Of a DNA stretch of 64,000 nucleotides, positions 31,313 to 39,998 are shown one piece after another. The DNA is from Runella defluvii. GTDB taxonomy: Bacteria > Bacteroidota > Bacteroidia > Cytophagales > Spirosomataceae. Positions within the stretch are counted from its first letter, which is position 1; every line of letters starts with the position of its first letter. Both the position numbers and the translations under genes were made by a program. The notes below the pieces were generated by a model. The model saw nothing but the letters and a program-made list of their open reading frames with translations. It made no database searches and was not told the origin of the DNA. The stretch covers positions 623,748 through 687,747 of the forward strand of contig NZ_JACIBY010000001.1 in assembly GCF_014195535.1 (NCBI RefSeq). The letters run 5' to 3'.

Positions 31313-34300
31313 TTACTTTATTCCCAATCCATCATACACTACTTGCATGATGGCTGTACGGACGTTGAGGGAGGATAGTTTGTTGTTGTCACGCGTTGGA
31401 TAAACGCGGTTTGACAAAAATACGTAATTGAGGCTGTACGCAGGGTCGTTCCAAATCATAATGCCCGTAAAACCTGTGTGTCCATAGCTTTGCGGACTGG
31501 CACTTTTGGGCGCGTTGCCGTTGTAAACGCGGCTAGGTTTGTCAAAACCAATTCCTCGGCGCGACTCTGGGAACTGATAGCGCGTAAATTCATTCATTGT
31601 TTTTTCAGAAATGAACGATTCGCCGCCGTAGCTGCCTTTTTGGAGAAACAACTGCGTGACTTTCATCAAATCATTGGCATTGCCAAACAAGCCTGCGTGG
31701 CCACTTACGCCATTCAACATGGCGGCTGCTTCGTCGTGTACGCGCCCGTGAACCAGTGTTTGGCGGAAAAAAGTATCCCGTTCCGTAGGAGCGATTTGGC
31801 TTAATTTGTTGAAGCGAAGTGGATTGAAAGTAAGGCTATTAGCCCCGATTTTTCGATAAACGTTCGATTTTAAATACTCTTCAAATTCGATTCCCGTGAG
31901 GTTTTTCACTACTTGCGGATAAAGCATAAACGACAAGTCGGAATACACGTACTCTTTTTTCTCGTTGAGGGCTGAGTTTTTGAGCGAAGCAAACAGCTTG
32001 TTGTGGTATTTTTTGTGCAACCAAAGGCTGTCCGTAATCTGCACGGTATAAGCGCCGTGGGCTTCTTTACCCCAGCGGAACGTGCGAGGCTTCCATTTGC
32101 CATTTGGCTTGCGGCAATCGCGCCAGAAGTTAATAAACGCTTTTAGCCCTGCTTGGTGGGTAAGCACTTGACGCCAAACCAAGTCGGCTTTGTTCGATTT
32201 TTTCAAGAACGGCAGATAGTCTTTCATCGTGCCGTCCAAGTTGAACTTACCTTCGCTGTGCAATTTGGCCAATGCTAGGGTAGAGGCCGCAATTTTGGTA
32301 ACAGAAGCAAAATCATAGAGCCCCCCAATCCCCAAGGAGGGAGAATTAGTAGCACCCTCGTTGGGGATTAGGGTGCCATAACTTTTTCGATAAAATACTT
32401 TGCCGTCTTTGGCCAATTGTACTACCATACTCGGCGCCGCCTTCAACGCGATGGCATTATTGGCAATGGAGTCAATTTTGAAAGAAAGCCACTTGCTATC
32501 CAAGCCCACTTCTTCGGGAATGGTGTATTTTAATCGACCAATCGCGGGCGTTTCGATGCCTGCTCCGTACGGAAATTGGGTATTGACTGATACAGGAAGT
32601 TTTCCTTTGGCAGGAATAGCGCCGAATATCAATTGGGCCGACAATTCTTCCGTAAATGGCGTCAGCTGATAGGCCATTACCAAACCTTTGGCTTTGCCAA
32701 TGTCCTGTAGTTTATTGAGTGCGTAGGCATTCCCAAATACTGTAATGACCGAATTGCCGTTGGCCGCAAGTTCTTTCACCCAAGCTGCGGTGGTGGGCGT
32801 AATGCCATAGTTGGTACCTGGGCGAATGTTGTTCAAATGCGCCCCTACCAGTACAATGTCGTAGCTTTTGAGGGCCGCTCGAATGCTACCTTGAAGGCTG
32901 TCAGGCGTTTTTGGGTGAATAACGTAATGGTCGATGTTGGCGTAAAGTGACAGCGTTTTTTGGAAGGTGGTCAGTTCGCCCGTAAAAGCCGTTTCGTTGC
33001 GCGTACCAAGGGCAATGACCCCATCTTTGGTAACGGTGGTAATGGCGGGGGCGTCGGTCAATGAAATAGAGGCAATACTTACTTTGTCTAAATCTTTGAT
33101 GGGGAGGACGTTGTCGTTGTTTTTGAGGACGGTCAGGGCATTTTCGGTCAATTGGCGATTGATAAGTTCTGATTGTTTATCGTTGATGTCTTCAATCAGG
33201 TTTTGGGTTTTAATGGGGGTAAACTTGTCGAGTCCCACCCACGCTTTTGCTGCCAATACTTTTTTTACCCGTGCGTCAATTTCCGCTTGAGAAATACGTC
33301 CTTCGGCCACGGCTTTTTTGATTTCCGCAATGGCCGCAGGGACATTGGGGCTAAATTCCAGCACATCCATGCCTGCTTCCAATCCTTTGGCATCGCCCAA
33401 ACCATTCGGAAAATACTTCGTAAGCCCTTTCATGTTCATGGCGTCCGAATAAATCAGGCCGTTGAATTTGAGTTGGTCGCGGAGTAGCCCCGTTACAATG
33501 GGTTTTGAAAGCGTTGAAGGTACATTTTTTGCCGTATCTAATACTGGAATGGCCAAGTGTGCCATCATGATTCCGTCGGCTCCTTGTTCAATCAATTTAC
33601 GAAATGGATATAGCTCCACTGAGTCGAGGCGGGCGCGGTTATGAGGAATAACGGGCAGGTCGTAGTGCGAGTCCACGCCGGTATCGCCGTGACCAGGAAA
33701 GTGCTTGAGCGAACTCAAAATGCCTCCGTCTTGCATTCCTTTCATGTAGGCGTAGCTTTTTTCGTAAACTTTCTGCGGGTTTTCGCCAAACGAACGGAAG
33801 TTAATGACAGGGTTGTTGGCGTTGTTGTTGACATCGACCGAAGGTGCAAAATTGATGTGTACCCCCAAGCGACGTTTTTGGGCGGCTAGGAGTTTTCCCA
33901 TTGTATAAATCAGCTCGTCGTTGCCCTGAATCGCCCCCATCGTCATTTGGTAGGGAAAACGTACCGAACTGTCGAGGCGCATGGCGAGTCCCCACTCCGA
34001 ATCCATGGCGACCAACAATGGTACTTTCGAAATCGACTGATAATAGTTTGTCAACTGTGCTTGCTGAACTGGCCCGCCTTGGAAGAAAATCACTCCGCCT
34101 ACTTTATATTCTTTAATATATTTGGCTACCACACGCGGGTTGGTAAAAGTCGTATCAATGATCACACGACTTGGATTGTTGGGGTATCCGTGCGCAGCGA
34201 CCATGATGAGTTGGGCAATGCGCTCGTCGGCGGTAAGGCTGTTAAATACCGAGTCAACCCAACGTTGATTTGGGTTTTTGAGAAAAGGCGGGGTAGTTTG

Positions 34301-34363
34301 TTGGGCGAAACTGGTTTGAACCAATAAAAAAGCTAGAAAGAATAGGAACAGCAGGCGTTTCAT
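31313..34363 (-). CDS. GH3 beta-N-acetylglucosaminidase fused to a serine beta-lactamase-fold hydrolase
   Basis: A 1016-residue exported two-domain enzyme. A signal peptide (1-21, ending SFAQ) is followed by a GH3 domain with the NagZ-type His/Asp motif KHFPGHGDTGVDSH (220-233) and nucleophile Asp307 in YSDAMNMKGL. After a GH3 C-terminal-like region comes a class-C beta-lactamase/PBP-fold domain with SVTK (S687, K690), YSD (Y807) and HTG (962-964). The dyad is the one used by NagZ on cell-wall GlcNAc-anhydroMurNAc. The fusion suggests combined attack on peptidoglycan-derived or other amino-sugar material in the periplasm. Domain identities are clear; the second domain's substrate (peptide, ester or none) is unknown. 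Confidence 0.93.
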   Translation of the reverse strand: MKRLLFLFFLAFLLVQTSFAQQTTPPFLKNPNQRWVDSVFNSLTADERIAQLIMVAAHGYPNNPSRVIIDTTFTNPRVVAKYIKEYKVGGVIFFQGGPVQQAQLTNYYQSISKVPLLVAMDSEWGLAMRLDSSVRFPYQMTMGAIQGNDELIYTMGKLLAAQKRRLGVHINFAPSVDVNNNANNPVINFRSFGENPQKVYEKSYAYMKGMQDGGILSSLKHFPGHGDTGVDSHYDLPVIPHNRARLDSVELYPFRKLIEQGADGIMMAHLAIPVLDTAKNVPSTLSKPIVTGLLRDQLKFNGLIYSDAMNMKGLTKYFPNGLGDAKGLEAGMDVLEFSPNVPAAIAEIKKAVAEGRISQAEIDARVKKVLAAKAWVGLDKFTPIKTQNLIEDINDKQSELINRQLTENALTVLKNNDNVLPIKDLDKVSIASISLTDAPAITTVTKDGVIALGTRNETAFTGELTTFQKTLSLYANIDHYVIHPKTPDSLQGSIRAALKSYDIVLVGAHLNNIRPGTNYGITPTTAAWVKELAANGNSVITVFGNAYALNKLQDIGKAKGLVMAYQLTPFTEELSAQLIFGAIPAKGKLPVSVNTQFPYGAGIETPAIGRLKYTIPEEVGLDSKWLSFKIDSIANNAIALKAAPSMVVQLAKDGKVFYRKSYGTLIPNEGATNSPSLGIGGLYDFASVTKIAASTLALAKLHSEGKFNLDGTMKDYLPFLKKSNKADLVWRQVLTHQAGLKAFINFWRDCRKPNGKWKPRTFRWGKEAHGAYTVQITDSLWLHKKYHNKLFASLKNSALNEKKEYVYSDLSFMLYPQVVKNLTGIEFEEYLKSNVYRKIGANSLTFNPLRFNKLSQIAPTERDTFFRQTLVHGRVHDEAAAMLNGVSGHAGLFGNANDLMKVTQLFLQKGSYGGESFISEKTMNEFTRYQFPESRRGIGFDKPSRVYNGNAPKSASPQSYGHTGFTGIMIWNDPAYSLNYVFLSNRVYPTRDNNKLSSLNVRTAIMQVVYDGLGIK

Positions 34364-34385
34364 GTGTGAAGTGCGTATTTTTTGG

Positions 34386-34393
34386 CAAAGGTA
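34386..34393 (-). promoter_or_regulatory. -7 element of the GH3 fusion gene
   Basis: TACCTTTG on the - strand fits TAnnTTTG and lies 22 bp before the start codon. No TTG is seen at the expected -33 spacing. Confidence 0.4.
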
Positions 34394-34545
34394 TAGAAAA
34401 GGCCGAAAAAACTGGTGAAATAACCTTGGGACGGGGGAATAAGGAGTAGCTTGGGGAGATAAAAAATGGGCATAAGTTTGATAGTCTCACCAAAATATAA
34501 CTAATTCGTTTCTTTAAAATCGTATTACAACCTATTTGAGATTCA

Positions 34546-36348
34546 ATGGCTTTACGTCGTCTTTATCACCGTTATCAGCGCTTCAAGATAAAATTGCTCC
34601 ATTCATTACACAATTTTTTTGAGCAATTTTCTCTGTACATAGGGCTTGTAACAGCCGTTGTAATGGCTTATGATCTAGGGTTTCGGCACGTCTCTAAGCC
34701 CGTTTTTTTTTCGAGTGTCTATTTGCTTTTTCTGAGCACTTTTACCGTGGCTTTTATCCTGCGTACGTTGCTGTTCCCGAGTAAAAGTAACTTGAGCAAC
34801 GCGTTGCGGCTGCTCTTGATTATCGTGCTGTTGTTTGTTTGTGGTTATAAATTTAATCACCTCAAACATGCGTTTGCTCCGCATTCGTGGATGAACGTGG
34901 GCAGCTTGGCCATTTGTGGGTTTTTGTTGCTTTTTGATGTTTCGCGTAAAGTGCTTTCGCTTTACTCTCAACGCTTCAATCCTGCACTTTCATTCATCCT
35001 TAGCTTTTTATTACTGGCATTGATAGGGGCGGGGTTACTGATGCTACCTCGGGCTACGGTTCATGGCCTTAGCTTTGTCGATGCGCTTTTTACGTCGGTA
35101 AGTGCGGTATGTGTGACGGGCTTATCGACGGTGGATGTCGCCGTAGAATTTACCCGTTTGGGTAAGATTATCTTGCTGATATTGATTCAACTGGGTGGGC
35201 TGGGGATGCTGTCATTTACCAGCTTTTTTGGGTATCTATACCAAGGTGGTTTTTCGATTGAAAATCAGTTGTTTCTAAAAGATATTGCCACTTCCGACCG
35301 CATTGGGGATGTCTTTCGGTCTTTGTTCAAAATCATCTTTATTACCCTGTTTATCGAACTGGTAGGGGCGTTGTTTATTTATTTGACACTTGATACCACG
35401 GGTCTTTTTGCCACCAATGGTCAGCGGCTTCGGTTTGCCGTTTTTCACAGCATTTCTGCATTCTGCAATGCGGGTTTTTCTTCTGTTCCAAATGGCCTTT
35501 ACAATGAGTGTCTGCGTCAAAATATCAGTTTGCATTGGGTGCTCATTGTGCTTGTCATCATGGGAGGAATTGGATTCAGTATTATCAATGACTTTTACCT
35601 ATACCTTAAACACTACGGCCGACAGCTTTATTTGTGGATACGCTACGGTCTCAAAGTACATCACATGTCTCGGTCGGTCAGTATCAATACCCGTTTGGTA
35701 ATGGTGATGACCGCCTTGCTGCTTTTGGTCGGTACGCTTGCATTTTGGTGGAGCGAATCCAACGGCGCGTTGGCCAATGAAACCAGTACATTTGGAAAAA
35801 TTACAATGGCGTTTTTTGCCTCAACCGCGCCAAGGTCAGCGGGTTTTACGACCTTTGACATTGGGCAAATATACCCTGCCACTGTCCTGATTTTCTTGTT
35901 GTTGATGTGGATTGGGGCCGCTCCTGGGTCAACGGGAGGAGGGATAAAAGTTACCACCTTTGCGGTGGCATTGCTCAACGTCCTGAGCTTGGCGCAAGGC
36001 AAAGACAGGGTAGAGGTAATGAAGCGTCGAATTCCTTCTGAATCTGTCAGAAGGGCGTTTGCTGTTATTACGTTGTCTTTGTTGATTATTGGTCCTGCCA
36101 TTCTCATTATCACCATTTTAGAGCCCGAAAAACCTTTGATTGGCTTGGCGTTCGAGTGCTTTTCTGCCTTTGGAACGGCAGGAATGAGCCTAAATCTTAC
36201 GCCATTTTTGGGAGATAGTACCAAGCTGGTATTAGTTGTTCTTATGTTTGTTGGACGGATTGGTACTTTTACTTTGTTTGTGGCTTTTGTGCGACGGGTC
36301 AAAGCGCTGAACTATCAGTACCCCAACGAAAACGTTTTCATAAACTAG
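34546..36348 (+). CDS. trkH: TrkH/KtrB-type potassium transporter
   Basis: A 600-residue inner-membrane K+ uptake channel subunit. Seen: four pore-loop repeats with their glycines, SVSAVCVTGLSTVD, SISAFCNAGFSSVP, STAPRSAGFTTFD and CFSAFGTAGMSLNL, as in the SKT superfamily, with flanking membrane helices. About 150 extra N-terminal residues (several additional membrane helices from about 20 to 130) precede the usual core, which is longer than KtrB and common in Bacteroidota. It is followed after 6 bp by its regulatory RCK subunit. The loss of a Gly in the third filter (SAGF) is ordinary for the family. Confidence 0.94.
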   Translation: MALRRLYHRYQRFKIKLLHSLHNFFEQFSLYIGLVTAVVMAYDLGFRHVSKPVFFSSVYLLFLSTFTVAFILRTLLFPSKSNLSNALRLLLIIVLLFVCGYKFNHLKHAFAPHSWMNVGSLAICGFLLLFDVSRKVLSLYSQRFNPALSFILSFLLLALIGAGLLMLPRATVHGLSFVDALFTSVSAVCVTGLSTVDVAVEFTRLGKIILLILIQLGGLGMLSFTSFFGYLYQGGFSIENQLFLKDIATSDRIGDVFRSLFKIIFITLFIELVGALFIYLTLDTTGLFATNGQRLRFAVFHSISAFCNAGFSSVPNGLYNECLRQNISLHWVLIVLVIMGGIGFSIINDFYLYLKHYGRQLYLWIRYGLKVHHMSRSVSINTRLVMVMTALLLLVGTLAFWWSESNGALANETSTFGKITMAFFASTAPRSAGFTTFDIGQIYPATVLIFLLLMWIGAAPGSTGGGIKVTTFAVALLNVLSLAQGKDRVEVMKRRIPSESVRRAFAVITLSLLIIGPAILIITILEPEKPLIGLAFECFSAFGTAGMSLNLTPFLGDSTKLVLVVLMFVGRIGTFTLFVAFVRRVKALNYQYPNENVFIN

Positions 36349-36354
36349 AAAATC

Positions 36355-37038
36355 ATGAAGTTTTTTGTAGTAGGTCTTGGGAATTTTGGTTCTACCCTCA
36401 GCATTCGGCTTACCGACATGGGGCATGAGGTGATTGGAGCCGATATTAGCCTCAATAAAGTCGAATCCCTCAAAAATAGAATCACGCATACCGTTTGTAT
36501 GGACTGCACAGACGCGACCAACCTCCACACCGTCCCGCTGAAAGAAATGGATGTGGTAGTGGTGGCGATTGGGGAAGACTTTGCGGCTTCGGTACTGATT
36601 ACGGCGTTGCTGAAACAACAAAATGTAAAAAAACTCATAAGCCGAGCTTTCAACGATGTGCATCGAACGGTGATTGAAGCCTTGGGCGTGGACGAAATTC
36701 TTTTTCCCGAAGAAGATGCTGCCGAACGAGTCGCCAATAAGTTAACCTTGCCATTGGTTGATAACTCTGTGCAGATTTGTGATAATTCGTCGATGATGGA
36801 ATTGTCGATTCCCCAAAAGTTTTATTACCAAAAATTAGCTGAAACGGAGCTGGCGCAGGCCAAAGAGCTAAAAGTAGTAGCGTACGTGCAGGTTAAAAAT
36901 GAAAAAAGCCTCTGGGGAAATACCCGAAAAATTAAAAAACTCAACCTAGAGATTGATGCCGAAACCGAACTGCGGCCTGGTGATCGCTTAATTATTATTG
37001 GCAATGTGAAGGAGTTGAAGAAAATTTTAAATCGATGA
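36355..37038 (+). CDS. trkA: TrkA/KtrA-type RCK regulatory subunit
   Basis: A 227-residue cytoplasmic gating subunit for the preceding potassium channel. Seen: N-terminal Rossmann RCK_N domain with VGLGNFGSTLS (7-17) and an acidic residue ending strand 2 (VIGADI), and a C-terminal RCK_C domain with LRPGDRLIIIGNVKELKKI. The single RCK unit is KtrA-like rather than the duplicated E. coli TrkA. It starts 6 bp after trkH in the same operon. Confidence 0.94.
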   Translation: MKFFVVGLGNFGSTLSIRLTDMGHEVIGADISLNKVESLKNRITHTVCMDCTDATNLHTVPLKEMDVVVVAIGEDFAASVLITALLKQQNVKKLISRAFNDVHRTVIEALGVDEILFPEEDAAERVANKLTLPLVDNSVQICDNSSMMELSIPQKFYYQKLAETELAQAKELKVVAYVQVKNEKSLWGNTRKIKKLNLEIDAETELRPGDRLIIIGNVKELKKILNR

Positions 37039-37101
37039 TGAAATAATGGTCAAAAATTGTAAAAAACGCCAGCGGTTATTTTTATAATTACGGTTGCTGT
37101 G

Positions 37102-37109
37102 TACTTTTG
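37102..37109 (+). promoter_or_regulatory. -7 element of pckA
   Basis: TACTTTTG matches TAnnTTTG and lies 47 bp before the pckA ATG. The -33 region is only T-rich. Confidence 0.45.
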
Positions 37110-37156
37110 TAGTGGTTAGTTTAACCCCTTCCACTTCATCAACACAACATACTAAA

Positions 37157-38767
37157 ATGACTGCAATTTTGGAACGCGTCCTCGTCGATACCGAAGAGGT
37201 TCGCGACTCGTTAGGACTACAACGGGTCAACAAATTTCATTTCAATTTACCACCAGCGACGTTGGTCGAACACGCGCTCCTCAACGGCGAAGGCCACCTT
37301 ACGGATACAGGGGCACTCATGGCCGATACGGGCGAATTTACAGGACGCTCACCGCAAGACCGCTACATCGTCAACGACGAGAAAACATTACACTCGGTTT
37401 GGTGGAGCGACATCAATACCCCGTTTGACGCCCTAAAGTTTGATGCTTTACACAAAAAAATGCTGGACTTTTTGGAGGATAAAACGGTGTACGTTCGTCA
37501 AGGTTACGTGTGCGACCACCCCGATTATCGCCTCAATCTGACCGTGGTCAACACCTGGGCGTGGCACAATTTGTTTTGTCATAACATGTTTTTGCGCCCT
37601 TCTGAAACAGAATTGAGCCAGTTTGAGTCAGAGTTTACCATTATCAATATCCCCGAATTTAAAGCCGACCCCTTCGTTGACGGAACCCGCAGCGAAAATT
37701 TTGCCATTCTAAACCTGACCAAAAATGTGATTTTGATTGGGGGAACGGGCTACGCGGGCGAAATGAAAAAAGGGGTGTTTTCGGTGCTAAACTACAAATT
37801 GCCCCACGAACGCGGCACGTTGTCGATGCACTGCTCGGCCAACGTCGGCAAAGAAGGCGATACGGCCGTTTTCTTTGGCTTGTCGGGGACGGGAAAAACC
37901 ACTTTATCGGCCGACCCCAACCGCTCGTTAATTGGGGACGACGAGCACGGCTGGACGGGCGACACGGTGTTTAATTTTGAAGGAGGGTGTTATGCCAAAG
38001 TCATTAACCTGACCCAAGAGCGCGAACCTGAGATTTTTAACGCGATTCGTTTTGGGACGATTGTCGAAAATACCCGCTTTTACGAAGGAACGCGCACCGT
38101 TGATTATACCAATAGCTCGGTGACGCAAAATACCCGCACTGCCTACCCCATTGACTACATTCCGAACATCATGCAGCCGTCGCGGGGAGACGCGCCTAAG
38201 AACATCTTTTTCTTGGCCACAGATTCGTTTGGCGTACTGCCACCGATTTCAAAACTGACGACAGGTCAGGCGATGTATCATTTTATTTCGGGATATACTG
38301 CCAAAATAGCAGGCACTGAAATGGGCATCAAAGAACCACAAGCTACTTTTTCAGCTTGTTTTGGAGCAGCTTTTTTACCACTTCACCCAACGCGTTATGC
38401 TGATTTGTTGGGTAAAAAAATTAACCAACACCAAGTAAACGTTTGGCTGATTAACACGGGCTGGACGGGCGGTGGCTATGGCGAAGGTGAGCGGATGAAA
38501 CTGGCCTATACGCGGGCGATGATAACGGCGGTATTAAAAGGCGATTTGGAAGCGGTAAACTACGTAAAACACCCGATTTTTGGCTTTGAAATGCCCGAAA
38601 CGTGTCCAAATGTACCTAGCGAATTGCTTAACCCACGTGCGACTTGGGCCGATGCCGAAGCCTATGACCACGCCGCTTTGCACCTTGCCGATTTGTTCCG
38701 CAGTAACTTTGCTAAATACAGCGATTACGCAAGTCCGCAAATCTTAGCGGGTGCGCCGTTGGCCTAA
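37157..38767 (+). CDS. pckA: Phosphoenolpyruvate carboxykinase (ATP)
   Basis: The ATG at 37157 (MTAILERVLVDTEEV) gives 536 residues, the size of the ATP-type enzyme; the frame is open 63 bp further upstream through the promoter. It converts oxaloacetate and ATP to PEP and CO2 for gluconeogenesis. Seen: the oxaloacetate-binding region TGRSPQDRY, kinase-1a P-loop GLSGTGKTTLSADP (241-254), kinase-2 GDDEHGWTGDTVFNFEGGCY, and the conserved INTGWTGGGYGEGERM. All catalytic regions look intact. Monocistronic with a strong terminator. Confidence 0.97.
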   Translation: MTAILERVLVDTEEVRDSLGLQRVNKFHFNLPPATLVEHALLNGEGHLTDTGALMADTGEFTGRSPQDRYIVNDEKTLHSVWWSDINTPFDALKFDALHKKMLDFLEDKTVYVRQGYVCDHPDYRLNLTVVNTWAWHNLFCHNMFLRPSETELSQFESEFTIINIPEFKADPFVDGTRSENFAILNLTKNVILIGGTGYAGEMKKGVFSVLNYKLPHERGTLSMHCSANVGKEGDTAVFFGLSGTGKTTLSADPNRSLIGDDEHGWTGDTVFNFEGGCYAKVINLTQEREPEIFNAIRFGTIVENTRFYEGTRTVDYTNSSVTQNTRTAYPIDYIPNIMQPSRGDAPKNIFFLATDSFGVLPPISKLTTGQAMYHFISGYTAKIAGTEMGIKEPQATFSACFGAAFLPLHPTRYADLLGKKINQHQVNVWLINTGWTGGGYGEGERMKLAYTRAMITAVLKGDLEAVNYVKHPIFGFEMPETCPNVPSELLNPRATWADAEAYDHAALHLADLFRSNFAKYSDYASPQILAGAPLA

Positions 38768-38796
38768 CGATTTTCTTCCTCTTTTTTAATTCCCAA

Positions 38797-38827
38797 AGCC
38801 CTCAGAAATCTCGCTGAGGGCTTTTTT
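38797..38827 (+). terminator. Terminator of pckA
   Basis: A 9-bp stem AGCCCTCAG/CTGAGGGCT (38797-38805 with 38814-38822) followed by TTTTT. Confidence 0.88.
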
Positions 38828-38880
38828 GTGGTACGAGAATTGTACTATACCTTGCCATAACTTTATACCTGAGAGAAAAA

Positions 38881-39795
38881 ATGTTTGTAAAAGCCATCGA
38901 ACGCGTTAGTGAGTTTACTCGACCTATTCATATTATCACTCGTTTATATAACCAAGCCGAAATCAGACCTGGTGCTGCGACCTTGTTTTTTATCAATGAA
39001 AATGGCGATGCCATCACTTGCAAGCACGTAGCCGACTTGATTGTCAACGTGGGAGCTATCCAGCAGCACTATGCACGTTTTATGGCGGAATACCGTAAAA
39101 TTTTACGCGAGCCTCAGCACGACTATTTGCGACAACGATTGGAAGACCAGTTTAATATGAAGTTGGGGACAGTCATTGGGCAAAAATTCGATTTTATCAA
39201 TTGCTTTGAAAGTCTGTCCCAAATCCACGTTACGTACCACCCAAAATACGATTTAGCACTTTTGCGTTTTGAGGGAACGGGGCAAAAGTTTTTTCAACGT
39301 CCTGCCGAATTTGTCGCCGATGGAGCCAGTGCGAAGCCTGGAAAGTCATTGTGCCGCTTGGGGTATCCGTTTGCCGAATACACCAACTTTCGCTACAATT
39401 CAGATTTAGACGACATTGAGTGGGTTCGTACCCATAACCAAGTAACTCCTTCGTTTCCCATTGATGGAATTGTCACTCGATACATTGCCGATGAGTCAGG
39501 AACTCCTTTTGCGATTGAAATGAGTACCCCAGGATTGGTAGGACAAAGTGGTGGCCCGTTGTTTGATACCGAAGGGACCGTTTACGGAATGCAACAATCG
39601 ACTCGGCACTTGCACATGGGGTTTGACATGGTCAATCACGACGTTTGGGTAGGGGGAACCCACCGCGCCAAGATTTCTAATCATCCCTTTTTGCACGTAG
39701 GCGTTTGCATTAGCGCCGACATCATCAAGGAGTTTCTTCGCCAACACAATGTGAAGTTTTACACGAAAAAAGCCTTTAGGGAAAATTTGAATTAG
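38881..39795 (+). CDS. Trypsin-like serine peptidase, probably cytoplasmic
   Basis: A 304-residue protein with no signal peptide or membrane segment. It shows a chymotrypsin-fold catalytic triad: His49 in ITCKHVAD, Asp124 in YDLALLRF and Ser223 in GLVGQSGGPLFD. Between His and Asp lies a helical insert of about 60 residues (Arg/Gln-rich). Proteins of this kind appear in Bacteroidota as stand-alone trypsin-like peptidases related to DegP/HtrA folds but lacking PDZ domains; substrate and role are unknown. Being cytoplasmic it is not an envelope DegP. It is monocistronic, ending shortly before a 26-bp inverted-repeat arm and a terminator. Confidence 0.82.
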   Translation: MFVKAIERVSEFTRPIHIITRLYNQAEIRPGAATLFFINENGDAITCKHVADLIVNVGAIQQHYARFMAEYRKILREPQHDYLRQRLEDQFNMKLGTVIGQKFDFINCFESLSQIHVTYHPKYDLALLRFEGTGQKFFQRPAEFVADGASAKPGKSLCRLGYPFAEYTNFRYNSDLDDIEWVRTHNQVTPSFPIDGIVTRYIADESGTPFAIEMSTPGLVGQSGGPLFDTEGTVYGMQQSTRHLHMGFDMVNHDVWVGGTHRAKISNHPFLHVGVCISADIIKEFLRQHNVKFYTKKAFRENLN

Positions 39796-39821
39796 GAATG
39801 ACGAATGAGCGAGTTACGAAT
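39796..39821 (+). repeat. 26-bp inverted repeat, left arm
   Basis: Exact reverse complement of 42330-42355. The two arms enclose the VCBS-repeat gene and its terminator-flanked region. Immediately after the protease stop codon. Confidence 0.8.
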
Positions 39822-39859
39822 AGGAGGCCAGAGAGAATGCAATAAATAAGTTGTTGATG

Positions 39860-39893
39860 AGCAGAAAATGAGTAAGCTCATTTTCTGCTTTTT
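39860..39893 (+). terminator. Terminator downstream of the trypsin-like peptidase gene
   Basis: A perfect 13-bp stem (39860-39872 with 39877-39889), loop TAAG, followed by TTTT. Confidence 0.8.
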
Positions 39894-39926
39894 GGATATT
39901 AACTAAAAAAATTTGTTAATTGGTTA

Positions 39927-39934
39927 TATATTTG
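39927..39934 (+). promoter_or_regulatory. -7 element of the VCBS-repeat gene
   Basis: TATATTTG matches the -7 consensus 64 bp before the start codon; no TTG at the proper -33 distance. Confidence 0.35.
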
Positions 39935-39998
39935 TGTTAATAACTTGAGAATTGTGCTTTTGTAACAGTACGTAAACACACCAGCAACCATTTCTATT

